Source: Tetraselmis striata
Taxonomy: Eukaryota; Chlorophyta; Chlorodendrophyceae; Chlorodendrales; Chlorodendraceae
Direction: 5' to 3'
Assembly (NCBI GenBank): GCA_006384855.1
Contig: VCJN01002011.1
Coordinates: 62,001-126,000, forward strand
Length of the DNA stretch: 64,000 nucleotides
The position numbers and the translations under genes are program-made. The notes beneath the pieces are model-generated. The model ran no database searches. It was not told where the DNA came from and saw only the letters and a program-made list of their open reading frames with translations. Shown here in pieces: positions 11,940 through 24,120 of this stretch. Position 1 is the stretch's first letter; every line of letters begins with the position of its first letter.

Positions 11940-12770
11940 TATATTTTATCATTGAGATTACCACAGACTAGTACCTTCCTCCCACCCACCCGCTGCCTGG
12001 GTGGACCCGACGACCGTCCTCGGCCCTCTGCATTGCGAGCCTTCCGCCGCCTCCACCCCCGGCTGGGGATGGGGGCGGAGCTTGTGCACAGGTGGCACCT
12101 TGGTAGCCTTGGACCCGCCCGTGCTGTCACTGCTGCGGAGGAGCAGTGCGAGCTGGACACCAGCGTCTTATGTCGTTGCTAGTCCGGTCAACTCCTCGTT
12201 CGCTGTTTGTTGAGCACCCTCTCCTTTCATGTCATGTCGGCGCTTCCACCTCACATTCGACCTAGTGCCGCTATTGGAGTGGCCCGGGAAAGATGTTGTG
12301 ATGGGGAGGGATTTCTACGCTCGGCGGAAGGGGACGCGGCCGAGATGGCGGCGGATTTGGCGCTGGGAGGCCCGCGTCGGTTACCCGCCCGTGGCGCCCC
12401 GTTCTGGGTTGACCCCCCCCCCCCCCCCCCGCGCGCGCGCGCTTCCGCTCCTTGTTGCGAGACCTCTTCGTAGCTCCTTTCATGTCGGTGCCTCCACCTC
12501 ACATTCGGCCTAGTTCCGCTATTGGAGTGGCCCGGGATTGTGTGCTAGGGAGAGCGTCCCTACTCGGTGGATCGCGTCCCTACACGTGGAGCGGTGGCTG
12601 GCGAGTGGCGATGCGTGGTCGGTGGATCCCATATGGCGGTTCCCACCTCTCGTGGCCCGTAGCTGGATTTCCGTTTGGATTTCCTTCTGGATTTCTGGAT
12701 GGATTTCTTGAATGTTGCACCTAGCACATGTAATCACAATATTTTATCATAGTTCAGTACTTAAGTGAGT
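11940..12770 (+). repeat. Tandem duplication of about 250 bp with a C-run
   Basis: The stretch TTTCATGTC...CCACCTCACATTCG...GCCGCTATTGGAGTGGCCCGGG occurs at about 12226-12292 and again at about 12478-12534, spaced about 250 bases. A run of about 17 C and a GC repeat lie at 12413-12440. No convincing gene is seen. It may be 3' flanking sequence of the retroelement upstream. Confidence 0.5.
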
Positions 12771-12772
12771 AC

Positions 12773-12991
12773 TTAGCTGAGGTTAGTCAAACCAGGGGGT
12801 TGCCCAGTGGCTCCCACCATTGGGGCCAAGCACGGGCTAGGCAGAAAGAAGTACCCGGCCGCGACCTCCCGCAGCTCATGCGGAGTCATGACCGTCCGCG
12901 CGGTGGGGATGGCCACGGTCCACATGCCCGACGCCGCGTCGAGCTGGTTGAACAAGATCCGTTCCCTACATGTGGCAGGGCGAGCGCACAC
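12773..12991 (-). pseudogene. Small non-LTR reverse transcriptase C-terminal scrap
   Basis: The minus-strand frame contains FNQLDAASGMWTVAIPTA followed by MTPHELREVAAGYF. This resembles the segment found between RT and the zinc finger in many non-LTR proteins (Ser/Ala-rich, W, aromatic or Leu, xxP, then a short helix). It is about 70 residues, with no intact neighbours on this strand. The call rests on pattern only. Confidence 0.3.
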
Positions 12992-13002
12992 CTCATTTCG
13001 GA

Positions 13003-13290
13003 GCCGAGTGGCGGCGCGGGCAATTCGCGCCGCTGCTCGTAAATAAGCCCTTCTCCCGGCTGTCGGTGCAATTTTATTAGCACAACGCCGTGGACATTCT
13101 TATAAGAGTTTTCGAAGTTTTCAAGAGTAGTAGCGGCGGCTGGCGTATGTTGCCAGCTGCCTGTCGACAGCTCCGGACCTCCCCAGTCCGACTTGACGCT
13201 TCCATCACAACCAAGGCGGTGCTGAATGTGCCACTGCGCTCATCCCGTTTGTAGTAGCGCTTCTCGCAATACATCAATCGCACAGCGCGT
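13003..13290 (+). repeat. A1 terminal repeat of the 13-18 kb element
   Basis: Shares with 17849-18105 a long diverged match including ATTCGCGCCGCT, CTCGTAAA, TTCCGAAGTTTTC or a close variant, GCGTATGTTGCCAGCTG and GTGCCACTGCGCTCAT. Spacing between the copies is about 4.85 kb. Confidence 0.75.
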
Positions 13291-13339
13291 TGCGCTGTAG
13301 TGAGGGAGAGTTTATCGACTTGACCTACCGCCCGTGACA

Positions 13340-14510
13340 GTACGAAGTTGCTCGCGCGGCATTCGCCCGGCTCAGTATGCCCGGCATCGACGACGGAAAG
13401 GCAAAGAGCATGCGGCAAGCACCGACAGACTACCCACAGTCTCTCTTGCCCATTTCGCCGAGCTAGAGGCTTCGGTGGCGAGTCTCGCGGCTTTGCTGCG
13501 CGGCTCGCTCGCCCGCGACCCATAGCGGCTCGACGGCACCACCCCTTCGGAGCCATGCGCGCCCGCCGTAGGCGCTGCCGCCAAGCACTCTCCGCCAGGC
13601 GACCCGCCCCCCGCGCCGGTGATGTCTGCGCGCCCTCTCCCCTCCGACGGCGACTACCTCACGTGGGAGGATTGCCCCCCCCCCCCCCCCCCCTCATTGC
13701 GCCCGGCTTTCCGATTCAGCCGGCGCCCAGCATGTCTACGACGCCGCATTTTACGACATTGCGGCTGACGAGACGAACCGCATCCTGACCCAGAAGCGGC
13801 CGTGGGCCACGTTGGACCTTTACTGCTCGTTGCTCTGATGTGATGGCTTCTACGATGCCGTCGCTAATGCGGCCCTCAACGAGGCGATTGAATGAGCGGC
13901 TAGCCTGGAGGTCCCCCCCTAATGCGGTGGACAATGGCGTCCTTAAGGTAGCAATCTCATCCTAGCATGGCGCCAACAACCAGCACCACCGCGACTTCCT
14001 CGGCTACCTACGCCTCAAGGCGGCGGGCGATGCGGACGCGGGGGGCAAGACGCTCGCCGAGGTTTCACACGCACGCCTCCTCCGGCCCCGTTACGCTGAC
14101 TACGATTCGCCGGCACTGGCAGCGCTCCGAGATGAGCTTCTCCAACAACTCGACTACACCGTCACCGCCGCGCTTCGGCGGCGCCCTCACCGATGACGAG
14201 CCCGCCCCCAGGCCCCGCCTCCGTCCCCCGCTGCCCCCCGGCCCCACCGGAGGGCTCCAGGCACCCCAAGCCCAAGCCCAACACGCCCAAACCAGTCAAG
14301 ATCGACGAATGACGGCGCGGCCCTCCGTCCGGTTCCCCGCCACGCGTGCCTACGTTCCTGCGCAACACAGTGCAGAAGCAGTAGTGCGAATAGCGGCGAA
14401 TTGGGGCGAGCGGGCGCGTGTTGCGGTAACTACGGGGGGGCGTGCCGGTACCCTTCACCACCGGCCCACCTCCTCCGTTCCACCGCGGCGTCTCCCTACA
14501 TGACACTACG
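13340..14510 (+). pseudogene. Gag-like region of the PAT-like element
   Basis: This sits where ORF1 of PAT-like elements is expected, between A1 and RT. Frames are Pro/Arg/Ser-rich and switch several times. The longest, 13967-14503, has a Pro-rich centre and no zinc knuckle I can see. It is called from position and composition, not from a motif. Confidence 0.4.
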
Positions 14511-14579
14511 GATTCACAGCTCCGGTGGTGGATCGAGTAGAGTTCAAGACTAGTCCGCGTCGGAGCCCTAGAACCTGGG

Positions 14580-16060
14580 GTGATGATCCTGTACGTGTCG
14601 AGAGTTTTCCCATTTCCGAAGCCGGGCAACAACAACTCACATGCGCCTTGTAATCGACGTGCGCCACCTCAATATCTACTGCGCGGTCTGCACCATGCGG
14701 TTCGAGACGCTCCGGCGCTTGCGTTACCTAGCGTGCCCGGGCGACGAGGCGTTCTCTTTCGACATGCATGACGGCTACTACGCCATGGGCCGGGCTGAGA
14801 GAGGACGTCCGGGACTATTTCACGATCAACGTACGCGGCGCCTTGAGGCGCTTCACCGCGCTACCCATGGGTTGCTCCCACAGCCGCTATTACTTATGCA
14901 CCCTGATCGGCACGATGGCGCGCTACCTCCGCCAATCGGACCTCGCGGCCTACGTGCGGTCCGCCCGCCCCTCGTTGCGACGCTTGCGTCGTCGAAAGGC
15001 ACGCGCAGGGTCTGCCTGCATCTGCCCTTCGTCGACGACGATGTTTTGTTCCTAGCCCCGTCCCGCGAGATGGTGCTACGATTGCGCGCTATGGTGGACC
15101 GCATGTGGGGGCGCCTGGGCCTCGCCCGCCACCCCGCCATGGCCCACCCCGAGCCTACCCAGCGTCTCAAGCACATGGGTTGGAGATCGACCTAACCCCG
15201 ATGCGTTTTTACGCCCCGCCTGACAAGCTCCACCGGATGGCCGCGCTCGCCCGCGACCCGCTGCCCGCCGCCGCCGCCGAGTGCCCGCGCGCCGGCTCGC
15301 CGCGCTGGCGGGAAAGGGCCAGTTTATGTACCTTGCTATTCCATCCGCTGGCGCGCTTCTACCTCCGGGAGGCGCACAACGTCCTAGGCTCATGATCGGC
15401 GCGGGGCGGGGACGTCAAACTGACGCGTCAATTTTAACATGACCTGGAGGTGGTGGCGCGATTTGCCGACTCGGCCCGGCAATGGCGCCCACATTTCGGG
15501 CCCGTGGAATCCTGCTACATGCACACCTACTCTAGCCAAGATGGATGTGGTGCGCTTCGCAACGAGCGAGCGGAGGCGCGCGAATTCTGGTAAACGGACG
15601 ACCGGCAGCATCACATAACGTGCATGGCAATAAAAAGCGCTACGTCTCGAGGTAAAGGCCTTTCTCCCTCACATGGTCACCCGCAATGTACTGTTGCACG
15701 AGGACAGACGAGCGGTAGTCCACGCGCTCTCCGACCTTACGTCTCGATCCCCAGTACTTATGACAGAGTTACGGAAACTGTGATACTTACTGGACGTACA
15801 CGACATCCGGTTAGTACGAGTTCGGTACATCCGCTCCCCGGTGAACGGTCGCGTGGGCAGACATGCTGATGTCACGCGTGGCAGACGAGTCGGATTGGGC
15901 GACCAATCCTCGTATTTATCGGTACGTCGACATGTTGGGGGTCGGCACACGGTGGACCGTTTCGCCAACGCGGAGAACGCCCAGGTACCCCGGTACAACT
16001 CTCGATGGTGGGACCCTCGTACCGAGGCGGCCGACTCCCTCTGACTACCGGACGACACGT
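14580..16060 (+). pseudogene. Reverse transcriptase and RNase H of the PAT-like element (frameshifted)
   Basis: RT motifs appear in order but in alternating frames: VSRVFPFPKPGN, then RLVIDVRHLN, FSFDMHDGYYAMG, RRFTALPMGCSHSRYY, and the catalytic box as PFVDDDVLF near 15028-15054. RNase H follows with DLEWWRDL, then HTYSSQDGCGA where TDAS-x-GWGA is usual. Farther on, DRFANAENAQVPRYNSRWW at about 15950-16010 matches the segment found after RNase H in DIRS-order elements. At least four frame changes are needed, so no active protein is possible. Confidence 0.75.
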
Positions 16061-16486
16061 TGCGCCACGAGGTGAACTGGTGCAATCCCCCTTCGGTCTG
16101 ATGGACGATCTCGTCCTCATGCTGCGCCTATTAGGCGCAGCGGCTACAGTGGTCGCCCCGGCGTGTCACGATCGGCCGTGGATGCCGCAGTTGCACGACC
16201 TGGCTGTCGAGGTGTTGCACTGCCCTCCCTCCCGTGACTTGTTCTTTCCCGGGCGGCGGGGCGAGCGCGCTGGCAGCAGGCCGCCGCGCTGGAGCGTGCT
16301 GTTGTTCCGAGTGCCGTTCCGTCGTTTCTCTACATGCCCCATTGTACCGGCATCGCGGAATTAACTGCGCGGTCGGCGGTGCGATTCCCGACCCCCCCCC
16401 CCCCCCCCCCCCCGCGCGCCCCGACGCCCCTCACGAGCGCAATCGCGCGCCACCGCGGTACGCGCTGCGCGCGGTGAGTCGCGCCG

Positions 16487-17470
16487 GTGCTATGGGTCGC
16501 AAGCATGCGCACGGGCACGCTCCGCATGTTGGACGCAGACCTCATCGGCCTGCGGGCAGCGGACTTCATGTCCGCTACTCCGAAGCCGCGATCGGTCACG
16601 TCCCACTTGTCGAAGCTAAACCTCTTCACGGATTTCTGCGCGCTATTGGACGCGGACACGCCTACTTTCATCGTCCGCTACATCTCTTGGGCGGCCGACC
16701 GCGGCCGCAACAAGGCCGGGGCCTTCCAACCCTACCTCTCCGCGGTCAACACCTTCTTCCGCGACTAGCTCCGGGAACCCGTTGCCATGGACCCTCTGGT
16801 CAATCCAGCAATCGGCGGCTGGAAACTCGCCCAGATAGACACCGCGTTGCGGGCATCCGCGTACCCCTCCAAGCGGACGTCGCCCTTTGGTGCGTTAAGC
16901 GGCGCGCGCACGCCCTGCGAGATAGCCCCAACGGCGATTAGTTCGTTTTTCGCGGCTTCCTCGCTACTGCGCTCGGTTTCTTGTTCCTAAACCGGTCGCA
17001 GACGGGCACCACCGGTCGCGCAGAGAATTTTGCGGTTGATTCCCGGACAAGTACGGTTTTTGCCGAGAATCCAAGACCCACGGCCTGAACATATTGGTTC
17101 CCGCTCTTCATATTTCGCGGTCCGCCCATCCGGAGATAACGGATGTCCTGCAATCTTTTGATCGTTCCCGGGTTGCCGTGCTCCCCGTGGCTGTGCATTT
17201 TTGGCAGCTACATACTTGGTGACTAGCCCGGCTCCTGGTTGTCGGACACGGTTACCCACTGGCTTACCGTCTTCTGCAAAGCCAACAACGAACGGCCGCC
17301 CCACGGCTTCGTTTGGACGTCGCACAGTCTGCGCAGCGGCGGGGCCTCGGCGGCTTCAGCCGCTTATTGCGTTTCCCTACCCAAGATCTGTTGGCTCGGC
17401 GGCTGGGTGGACGGCAGCAGCGTCGCCTCCACCTACATCGTCCCCGGGATTTTGGACTCCGCCGATAGCT
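16487..17470 (+). pseudogene. Tyrosine recombinase of the PAT-like element (broken)
   Basis: The N-terminal core-binding part is in one frame (LSKLNLFTDFCALLDADTP then YLSAVNTFFRD). The C-terminal catalytic part at 17239-17470 has the H-x-x-R box as TSHSLRSGGAS (near 17315-17345), then GGWVDGSSV and a candidate nucleophile in STYIVPG (near 17434). The middle, where the first catalytic Arg should lie, is interrupted by stops and frame shifts. This enzyme class integrates circular cDNA without target duplication. Confidence 0.7.
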
Positions 17471-17572
17471 AATTCTTTTCTCTATTTTGATCCCGCAGGC
17501 CTTTCGGCCGGCGCCGTCATCCATAGTTCCCTAAGAAACCGTATGGTCCTAGACTCCCCCCTTCGGTTTCCC

Positions 17573-17746
17573 CTGGCAAACGAGACTCGCGCTGTGTCAT
17601 CTAATCATTGTTTATTACTTGATAATGGTTACGGAACACAACCACCTGATATCCCAGCGCAGCTGCCGCATGACTCGAGCGTGGAGCTGGGACGTCTCCT
17701 GTGCTGACTGTGCGCGGAGGTGGGGAGGCCGGGGGTGTTACCAAGG

Positions 17747-17823
<77 letters not shown>

Positions 17824-18212
17824 TTATGATAATAGCGTATATAGTCAAAAAAGCCGAATGGCGAGGAAAATTCGCGCCGCTACTCGTAAACTCTTCTGCC
17901 GGTTGTCGCGCGGCGATGTAGCACTACAACGTGTTGGACATTCTAGAAGTTTCCGAAGTTTTCTTGAGTGGCAGCGGCTAGCGTATGTTGCCAGCTGACC
18001 GTCGATAGCTCCCGACTTTCTTAATTCTGACCCTTCCAGCACTACTTAGGTGGTGCTGGAGGTGCCACTGCGCTCATGTCGTTTGCCATAACGCTTCTCG
18101 CACCCACCTCATCCCACCCTACTGTTTTTGGAGAGATTTATTTTTGTTAGATGTGGCGGGTGCTTTGTAATCAAGTCACACTCTCCTTTGGCAAATGAGG
18201 CTCGCACTGTGC
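17573..18212 (+). repeat. B1-A2-B2 block of the 13-18 kb element with a CA microsatellite
   Basis: B1 (TGGCAAACGAGACTCGCGCT) and B2 (TGGCAAATGAGGCTCGCACT) flank A2. A (CA)n tract of 70-odd bases at 17748-17821 lies between B1 and A2, so the spacer has expanded after insertion. No LTRs are seen. Confidence 0.7.
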
Positions 18213-18239
18213 CTAAATATAATAATAATATGTATGATT

Positions 18240-18480
18240 TAAGATATATATCCGCCCTCCGCGGCGCCGCCCCGCCGAAGCGGTAGCGACTTCATCGCTA
18301 ATAGCTTACAGTTTTTCTTTGCCCCGGGGATATGACTGGCGCCAGTGAAACCGCCCTTGTAGCGTCTCTACGACGGCCGTTTCGGCAGCGACCCAGTTAC
18401 TTACGGGAAGCCCTGGGTAGGCGACGTTCCGTTGTAGTCATCAAGCTAATTGCCGAATCATTCTGCAAGACTAATTAGAG
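18240..18480. repeat. Dispersed repeat, copy 2 of 3
   Basis: The phrases GACTGGCGCCAGTGAAA, ACGACGGCCGTTTCGGCAGCGA and GGGAAGCCCTGGG match about 10395-10520 and 38230-38470 in diverged form. It lies immediately downstream of B2 and next to the end of the LINE fragment, so it could be a 3' tail of the LINE or a separate small element. Confidence 0.55.
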
Positions 18481-20040
18481 GCCAGTGACGAAATTTCCAA
18501 CTTTGTTGGATCACCGTCTAAAACACTGCCATCAAAACAGCCGGACTGACCACGAAAGGTCTGCCGTGTCCGTTCGGGCGTCGGCCCATTCGAGTAATGC
18601 GAGTTGGGGCAAGGTCCATCCCGCAGAGCAAAGCATTTAGGGATGGCAGTACATGTGCAACAAAAAAGGCAATGTGAGGAAGGGCCCGAAGCCAAAACAG
18701 GAAAAGTTCCCAATTCCCAGTAAAATCCACTGGTCGTAAAGGGAGGAAGAGACACCGCCCCAAATATATAGAACAGGTAAGTCCTCGGGTGTTGACGCAA
18801 TAACATGACTACCCAGGTAGCAGTAATAAAATCCATGAACTCTGGAACCACCAACATCAAATTATGACGGTGATACCCCACCATGGGCACTCCACCAGCA
18901 TATGTTCGATAGTCCCAGATTCACTTCCACCCCATGCATCGCAATGACCAAGGAACCGCTCAACATGGCATGAATCCGGGCCAATCGGCGGGCAGTGGGA
19001 AATACTCCGGCGCGTAATTGTATGATAATGTGCAGCCCGGTCACAACCCCCGCGGGGACACCCGTATCGTATCGGCAACGGGTTTGACGCATAAGACGCT
19101 TTGGCATATATACATACCCCTTGTGTTACAGTGCTTGCTAACGCTGCCGACGATTCCCAAGCGCCCACACGGATGCCTTTACTACTTTATCGACATCGCG
19201 CGCGGGGAGTGACCTCCACTCAATAAGTGGAATGTGCGCCCCCTCAGCTAGCCCTACGTTCGCCCTAGCTAGTCGATCTAACCACCGCACAGTCCCCGAT
19301 GCGTCCACGTGTTATATAGGGCGCGCCTGACTTGGCTGATCTAGTAAATGGATTATACATATATTCAAGTCGGATGCTGACAGGAACGCCCAAGCCCGTG
19401 CCGCAGCGCCCGTAGCCTCTATGGACGCAATATCCAATTCCCGCGTCATGGGTGCAGTGGCCACCCAAGGGAGGTTTTTACCCACCCCAATTAGGCACCG
19501 CAAAGCACTGGTTGAGTACGGTTTGTAATTTACTTGCGCCGCTAATTCTATCCATTCCCCATACCTAACACCCATAAGTTATAATAAGTAGCATTCAGGT
19601 TTTAACGACAGACACACGCGCATTAATATAAATCATGCCTCGTGCGCCGACTAATACCGAATCGAGCGCCTCAATGGCGCGCTTGCCCTCCATAACCCAG
19701 TTGTCTACGATGTGCCGTATATTTAAACCCGAGCTAATTGCCCAAGTATCTATATTCATTTACAACCCGTACCCGTTTCCCCCCCAAGCTGCCATCGGGA
19801 AGCTTGTTCGCCTAACGCGGTCTCGTCGGAATATCGACCTGATGCCATCACCTCAGACTCAGACTGAGTATCTCAAACCCCATAAAATGGCCCTTCGCCC
19901 ATTGGGAAAAGTGGGTAAACATGGCATGCAGGTTATCGACCGAGCATGTGAGACCATCATCGTCGTCCGCGTACCACTGACCTGGCACCCGTAGTGGTTG
20001 CCTTGCCGCTAATGTGTCGGTGCAGTAATAAGGCTGCACT
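18470..20040 (-). pseudogene. Non-LTR (LINE) retrotransposon fragment: RT, thumb and zinc-finger region
   Basis: Read on the minus strand from 20039, the RT catalytic box appears as QWYADDDDGL (near 19951-19975). Then comes SSGLNIRHIVDNWVMEGKRA, where a YRYLG motif with a coil is usual, then an RELD...RARAFL-like C-terminal helix region (19575-19312), then a Cys/His region with IEHMLVECPWW (near 18890). This order matches the RT-to-zf-RVT half of LINEs. Several frame shifts and stops separate the parts, and the N-terminal RT and endonuclease are absent upstream of 20.04 kb. Confidence 0.75.
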
Positions 20041-21753
20041 TAAGATCCAACCTACGGTACATGTAAGAGGTGAAATGTAGGCAAACCTATTATGGCGGAA
20101 CTATATCGCAAATGGATTGTTTTGATAGGTTGCATGCGAGGTAGCCCACTTTCAGGCTGGCTCATAATAAAGGGCTCTTATGGGTGCGCGTAGACACCGC
20201 GGCACCCCGCACAGTATGTTGCGACTGCTACTGCACAATTAAATACGGTCCGTGAGGCTTATTAGTAGTAATGAATTGTTGTGCACTTTCGCGTCAGAAC
20301 ATCGTGATGTATTGTTCGTGCTGTATTCTGACATAATTATCCGTTTTAATAGCTTTCCCCTCTTTGTAAGGCATGTCTCGCATTGATACACTTGCAGCAG
20401 AAAGCACAGTTTGCCAGAATTGCTTCTCGTGTTCATACTAGCGAATGATAGTGCTACGCAACATAGCTACTTGCGAATAAGGGCCATGTATACATCATCA
20501 AGAAAACCTACTCGCCTGCTTTGGAAATCCATGCGCGGTGCGGTGCCGCGACCACGTAAGCCACGGGAGAGCACATGTTGGCCAGCTAAGGAAAGTCAAT
20601 ACATACAATTGGCGATTCTTAAATGTATAGGAGCCGCACCTTTATTGCAAAGCTGGCTGGAGGCTCCGGAAGGGTTGATGTTGCTGGGAGCGCGGCCTTG
20701 GTTGAAGCGGAGTTCTGAGTACACCCGTATCATCATGTACGGGCCGCGGGGCATTTAACAAATACATAATTCTTTTGCACCTTTGCGTCGGACTAATTGT
20801 GACGTATCCTTGCTCTATCCTTTGATATTCCATCGATTGAATGCTTTTTTCCTCTTTGAGTGGACGAGGGGGGGGGGGGGGGGGGGGGGGGAGGTAAAAT
20901 CATTACTTGTCGGCGCGGGTCGCTTGTATTTGTACGCTATACGTCATGCAGTAGCTATTCGATATCTGGATAATTTGATTACAACAGTTGCAGACCGTAA
21001 ACCTTAGATTGGTCCGCGGTCCGTTAATTTATTTTACAGCTTCGCGTCGCGTACTGCATGTATTGCTTGTGGTTTCACTGGTTTCATAGTTCCCCTCTTT
21101 ACACCGTGGGTGTGTGTGTGTGGGGGGGGGGGGGGGTAGGAAGTTCTTTATCCGCGAACCGTTTCTGTTTGGCGGTAGAATTCCCATGTTGAATTGTGTG
21201 CTTCAAAAACCCAGCCCTGGCCACTATCTGCATGTTGGAAGCTGTCATGGCTGAGCATCAACATGACCCGGATGCCTAGTGCTATGAGTCCTTGAATATC
21301 GACTGGTGAGAAGGGAATGCGAACGCGCGCTGGCGATGAGCTCTTTGCCCCCCTCGTCAGGACAGCTGCTCGGACGCTCTGTCAGACGCTCTGTCAGCCC
21401 CCCCCCCCCCCCCCCCCCCCCCCACCCGCCCCCGGGCAGTCCCCCTCCCCCGGGACGGCGCCCATTTGCCTGCTGCGGTTGCGTGTTTGGGCCGGGCGTC
21501 AGGGCACGTTTATCGTTAGTCAACGTCAAAGTACGTTGACATCCCCCAAGTGGCGGGCATCAGGTCTCAGACTGGCTGCAGGGGACACAATTGCTTCACA
21601 GAGTAAGTCGTGCTACCCCCCCCCCCCCCCCCCCCCGCCCCCGCCCCCTACACATTGCTTCAGCGGGCGCGAATGCTTTCGCATGCCTGTGCATTTACTC
21701 ACCCGCACCCCTCAAAAACCAAAAAGAAGCCGCCGCACGCCTGGCTTCCGGGT
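20041..21753. other. No gene recognised; poly-G and poly-C tracts
   Basis: Mixed AT-rich and GC-rich sequence. It holds G runs at 20868-20890 and 21122-21136 and C runs at 21400-21422 and 21616-21636. Frames crossing the runs are Pro- or Gly-rich artefacts. No splice-bounded coding exon was found. Confidence 0.5.
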
Positions 21754-24049
21754 TCACTCTTGCCATGCCTGCCTACCACCTGCGTCTTCCGAGTCCTGAC
21801 GCCCCCCCCTACGTCGCTGCTCAATGGGCTGAGCGGAGCGGGGCCTCCCTCCGCGTGACCACGCGCCAGGTTCGTCCCCAGTGCGTGGTGTCACCGCCTC
21901 GCGGACGTCTGCCGCCGCCGCACGCCGCTCCCGCACCGCACTGCCGGTCGGGCGCGCGCCGCTGGGAGGCTGGTTGATGGGCGCGAAGTTGTAGGGCGTG
22001 AGGTAGATGCGCAGGATGCGGATGAAGGCCTCCGCCAGGGTGTCGCCGCGCTTGGGCAGGTTCTCCATGGCCGGCTTGGCAAACGGCCAGAGCGCCTTGT
22101 TCTTGAAGAGCGCCGGGCTGAGATCGGGGCATGGCAAGAGGGGGTAGGGGGGGGGGGGGGGCTTTGTCAGGATCTCCGCCTTCAATTCACATGAATATGA
22201 ATAAACATATAACAAACAAAAAAAACTCCGCCACAATAACCATATGACATACATACATATAATAATACAATAACATAGTATATAATATCACTGTATTGTA
22301 TTGCACTATTAAGATAATTCATAATTTACATTCATTGGGGAGAACGCAGCGCCGCTAATGAGAATAACACAAGTATAACATGAAAAGACATTTAAATATT
22401 AAACTCTAATACATATAATCTATCTATTATAGACAAATATATATGCAAAAAAATATACATCCACGTATATATACATATATTTATATTCATTTCTGGGAAA
22501 GGCGCAGCGCCGCTGGGGGTATGCGCGGCGCACCTGATGTTGGCATGCCAGGATATTCCGTCGTTGACCGCCTTGGAAATGGCGGTGTACAAGTCCGACT
22601 GCAGCTCCCTCATGTCGCGCTTGCTCGCGTGCAGCGCGTCGACCATCTGCATTGCCGCACAGGCGGCTATGTATCAGTTGCGCGAGCAACATGTGGTCAA
22701 TAGCGAGGGCAGAGGCTCCGATCCTGGCATTGTTTGTGAGGAAGGGGGGCGGCATAGGGTGCACCATGGCAAGCTCCCCCTTGAACGTCATCTGTAGCTG
22801 CTTCAGCGACTCCGCCGTTGCCCCCGCCGCCGCCTCAGCGCGCGCCGCTGCGCGGCTTTGGCCGCCCTCCAGCTGCTCGCCTATCTCGCCCAGGGCTTTG
22901 CTCATGCCGGTTGTGCCTGCCTGCAGCGCATCCACCACCTGCAGCACCCGGGCATGCCACATCGTGGTGTCAGCGGCCAGTGTCAAGTGACTGCCATGCG
23001 GTGGTAAAAAAAACCTGGGCAGGGCCCGCTTCTGTAACCTATGTGTTCAACATTTGGTTGGGTTTGAGGGTCCCAAAAACTCTTAATAATTTTGAAAAAT
23101 GGAGTCCAAAGATCTGTATGTTATTCGTGGCGTATTCTGATACATTTCTAAAAGTTAACTATGTCTTTTCTCTCTTCGCACGGGGTTCCAAAGCGATAAT
23201 TTACCTTGACCCCGTAGCGTGCTTACGGTATGCCATGGCGAAGAACAACATCACCGCCCCTTGTAGAGGTGAGATAAAATCAGTTTAATAGATTATGTAT
23301 ACATAATTATGAATAGTATAATATTATTTTTTTCAGCTATATAGGTGATTTACATAATAACTATAATTAATGGATGATATATACGTAATCCTGAATAGAA
23401 AGTGGCATGTCATAGTTATTTAGGCGATATACACTATCCTTCTGATAGTAGGTTATACATACATAATCATTAATACTTGGTGATATATAGTACTTATATA
23501 GGCGATGTCTACACTCAGCATCATAGGAAGTATTTGCATGAAAATGATTACTAGGTGATATGCGATTAAATATCTAATAGGTGATATGCAATTATCATAT
23601 GGGCGATGTGTGCTCTCTACAGCCACAATCGAATTTTGTAGTACGTTGTGCGTACAAACGACAATAATTCGTCGGTTATGTCCCCCCCTCCACCCTCCCC
23701 GTTAACACATCCAACAAATCCTAAACAGGACATCCTAAGCCAGCCTGGTCATCCTCAACATGTGGCATATAATAATCAATAATAGATGGTACATAATCAT
23801 GTGGAACAAAAACTAACATGTGGCAATACTTCACAACACAATGCGTGCGGGCAAGCTGATAGGCATGCTGAGTGCGTTACAAGGGGGGGGGGGGGGGGGG
23901 GGGGGGCAACCCTCACCCACAGCCACATGTGCGTGATGCCAAATAGCGGCAGCAAATGACGCACGTCGGGGATGTTTGGGACAGTTATTACGGACATTGA
24001 CCCGCGGCAATGCTTTCGGGTCATGAATGGGAAATGGACAGCATTGTGC

Positions 24050-24120
<71 letters not shown>

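Larger units (their letters stand above)
13003..18212 (+). mobile_element. PAT-like (DIRS-order) tyrosine-recombinase retrotransposon, decayed
   Basis: The order is A1 (about 13003-13290), gag-like region (13.35-14.5 kb), RT (14.58-15.4 kb), RNase H (15.43-16.1 kb), tyrosine recombinase (16.49-17.47 kb), B1 (about 17573-17600), A2 (about 17849-18105), B2 (about 18188-18212). Split direct repeats plus RT-RH-YR define PAT/Ngaro-type elements rather than LTR elements. A1 and A2 are clearly diverged and the coding frames carry many shifts and stops, so the copy is old and inactive. C-runs at 13676-13693 and 16394-16413 break coding frames. A CA microsatellite sits between B1 and A2. Confidence 0.85.

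Noticed and set aside
17601-17921. Cys-Val and His-Thr repeat proteins
   Set aside because: These are translations of the CA microsatellite at 17748-17821 and carry no other coding signal.
13003-18212. Classification as an LTR retrotransposon
   Set aside because: The terminal repeats are split (A1 at one end, B1-A2-B2 at the other) and a tyrosine recombinase replaces a DDE integrase.
21306-21977. Proline-run proteins on the plus strand
   Set aside because: They depend on reading through C homopolymers at 21400-21422 and 21616-21636; the minus strand has a phase-supported exon at 22117-21754.
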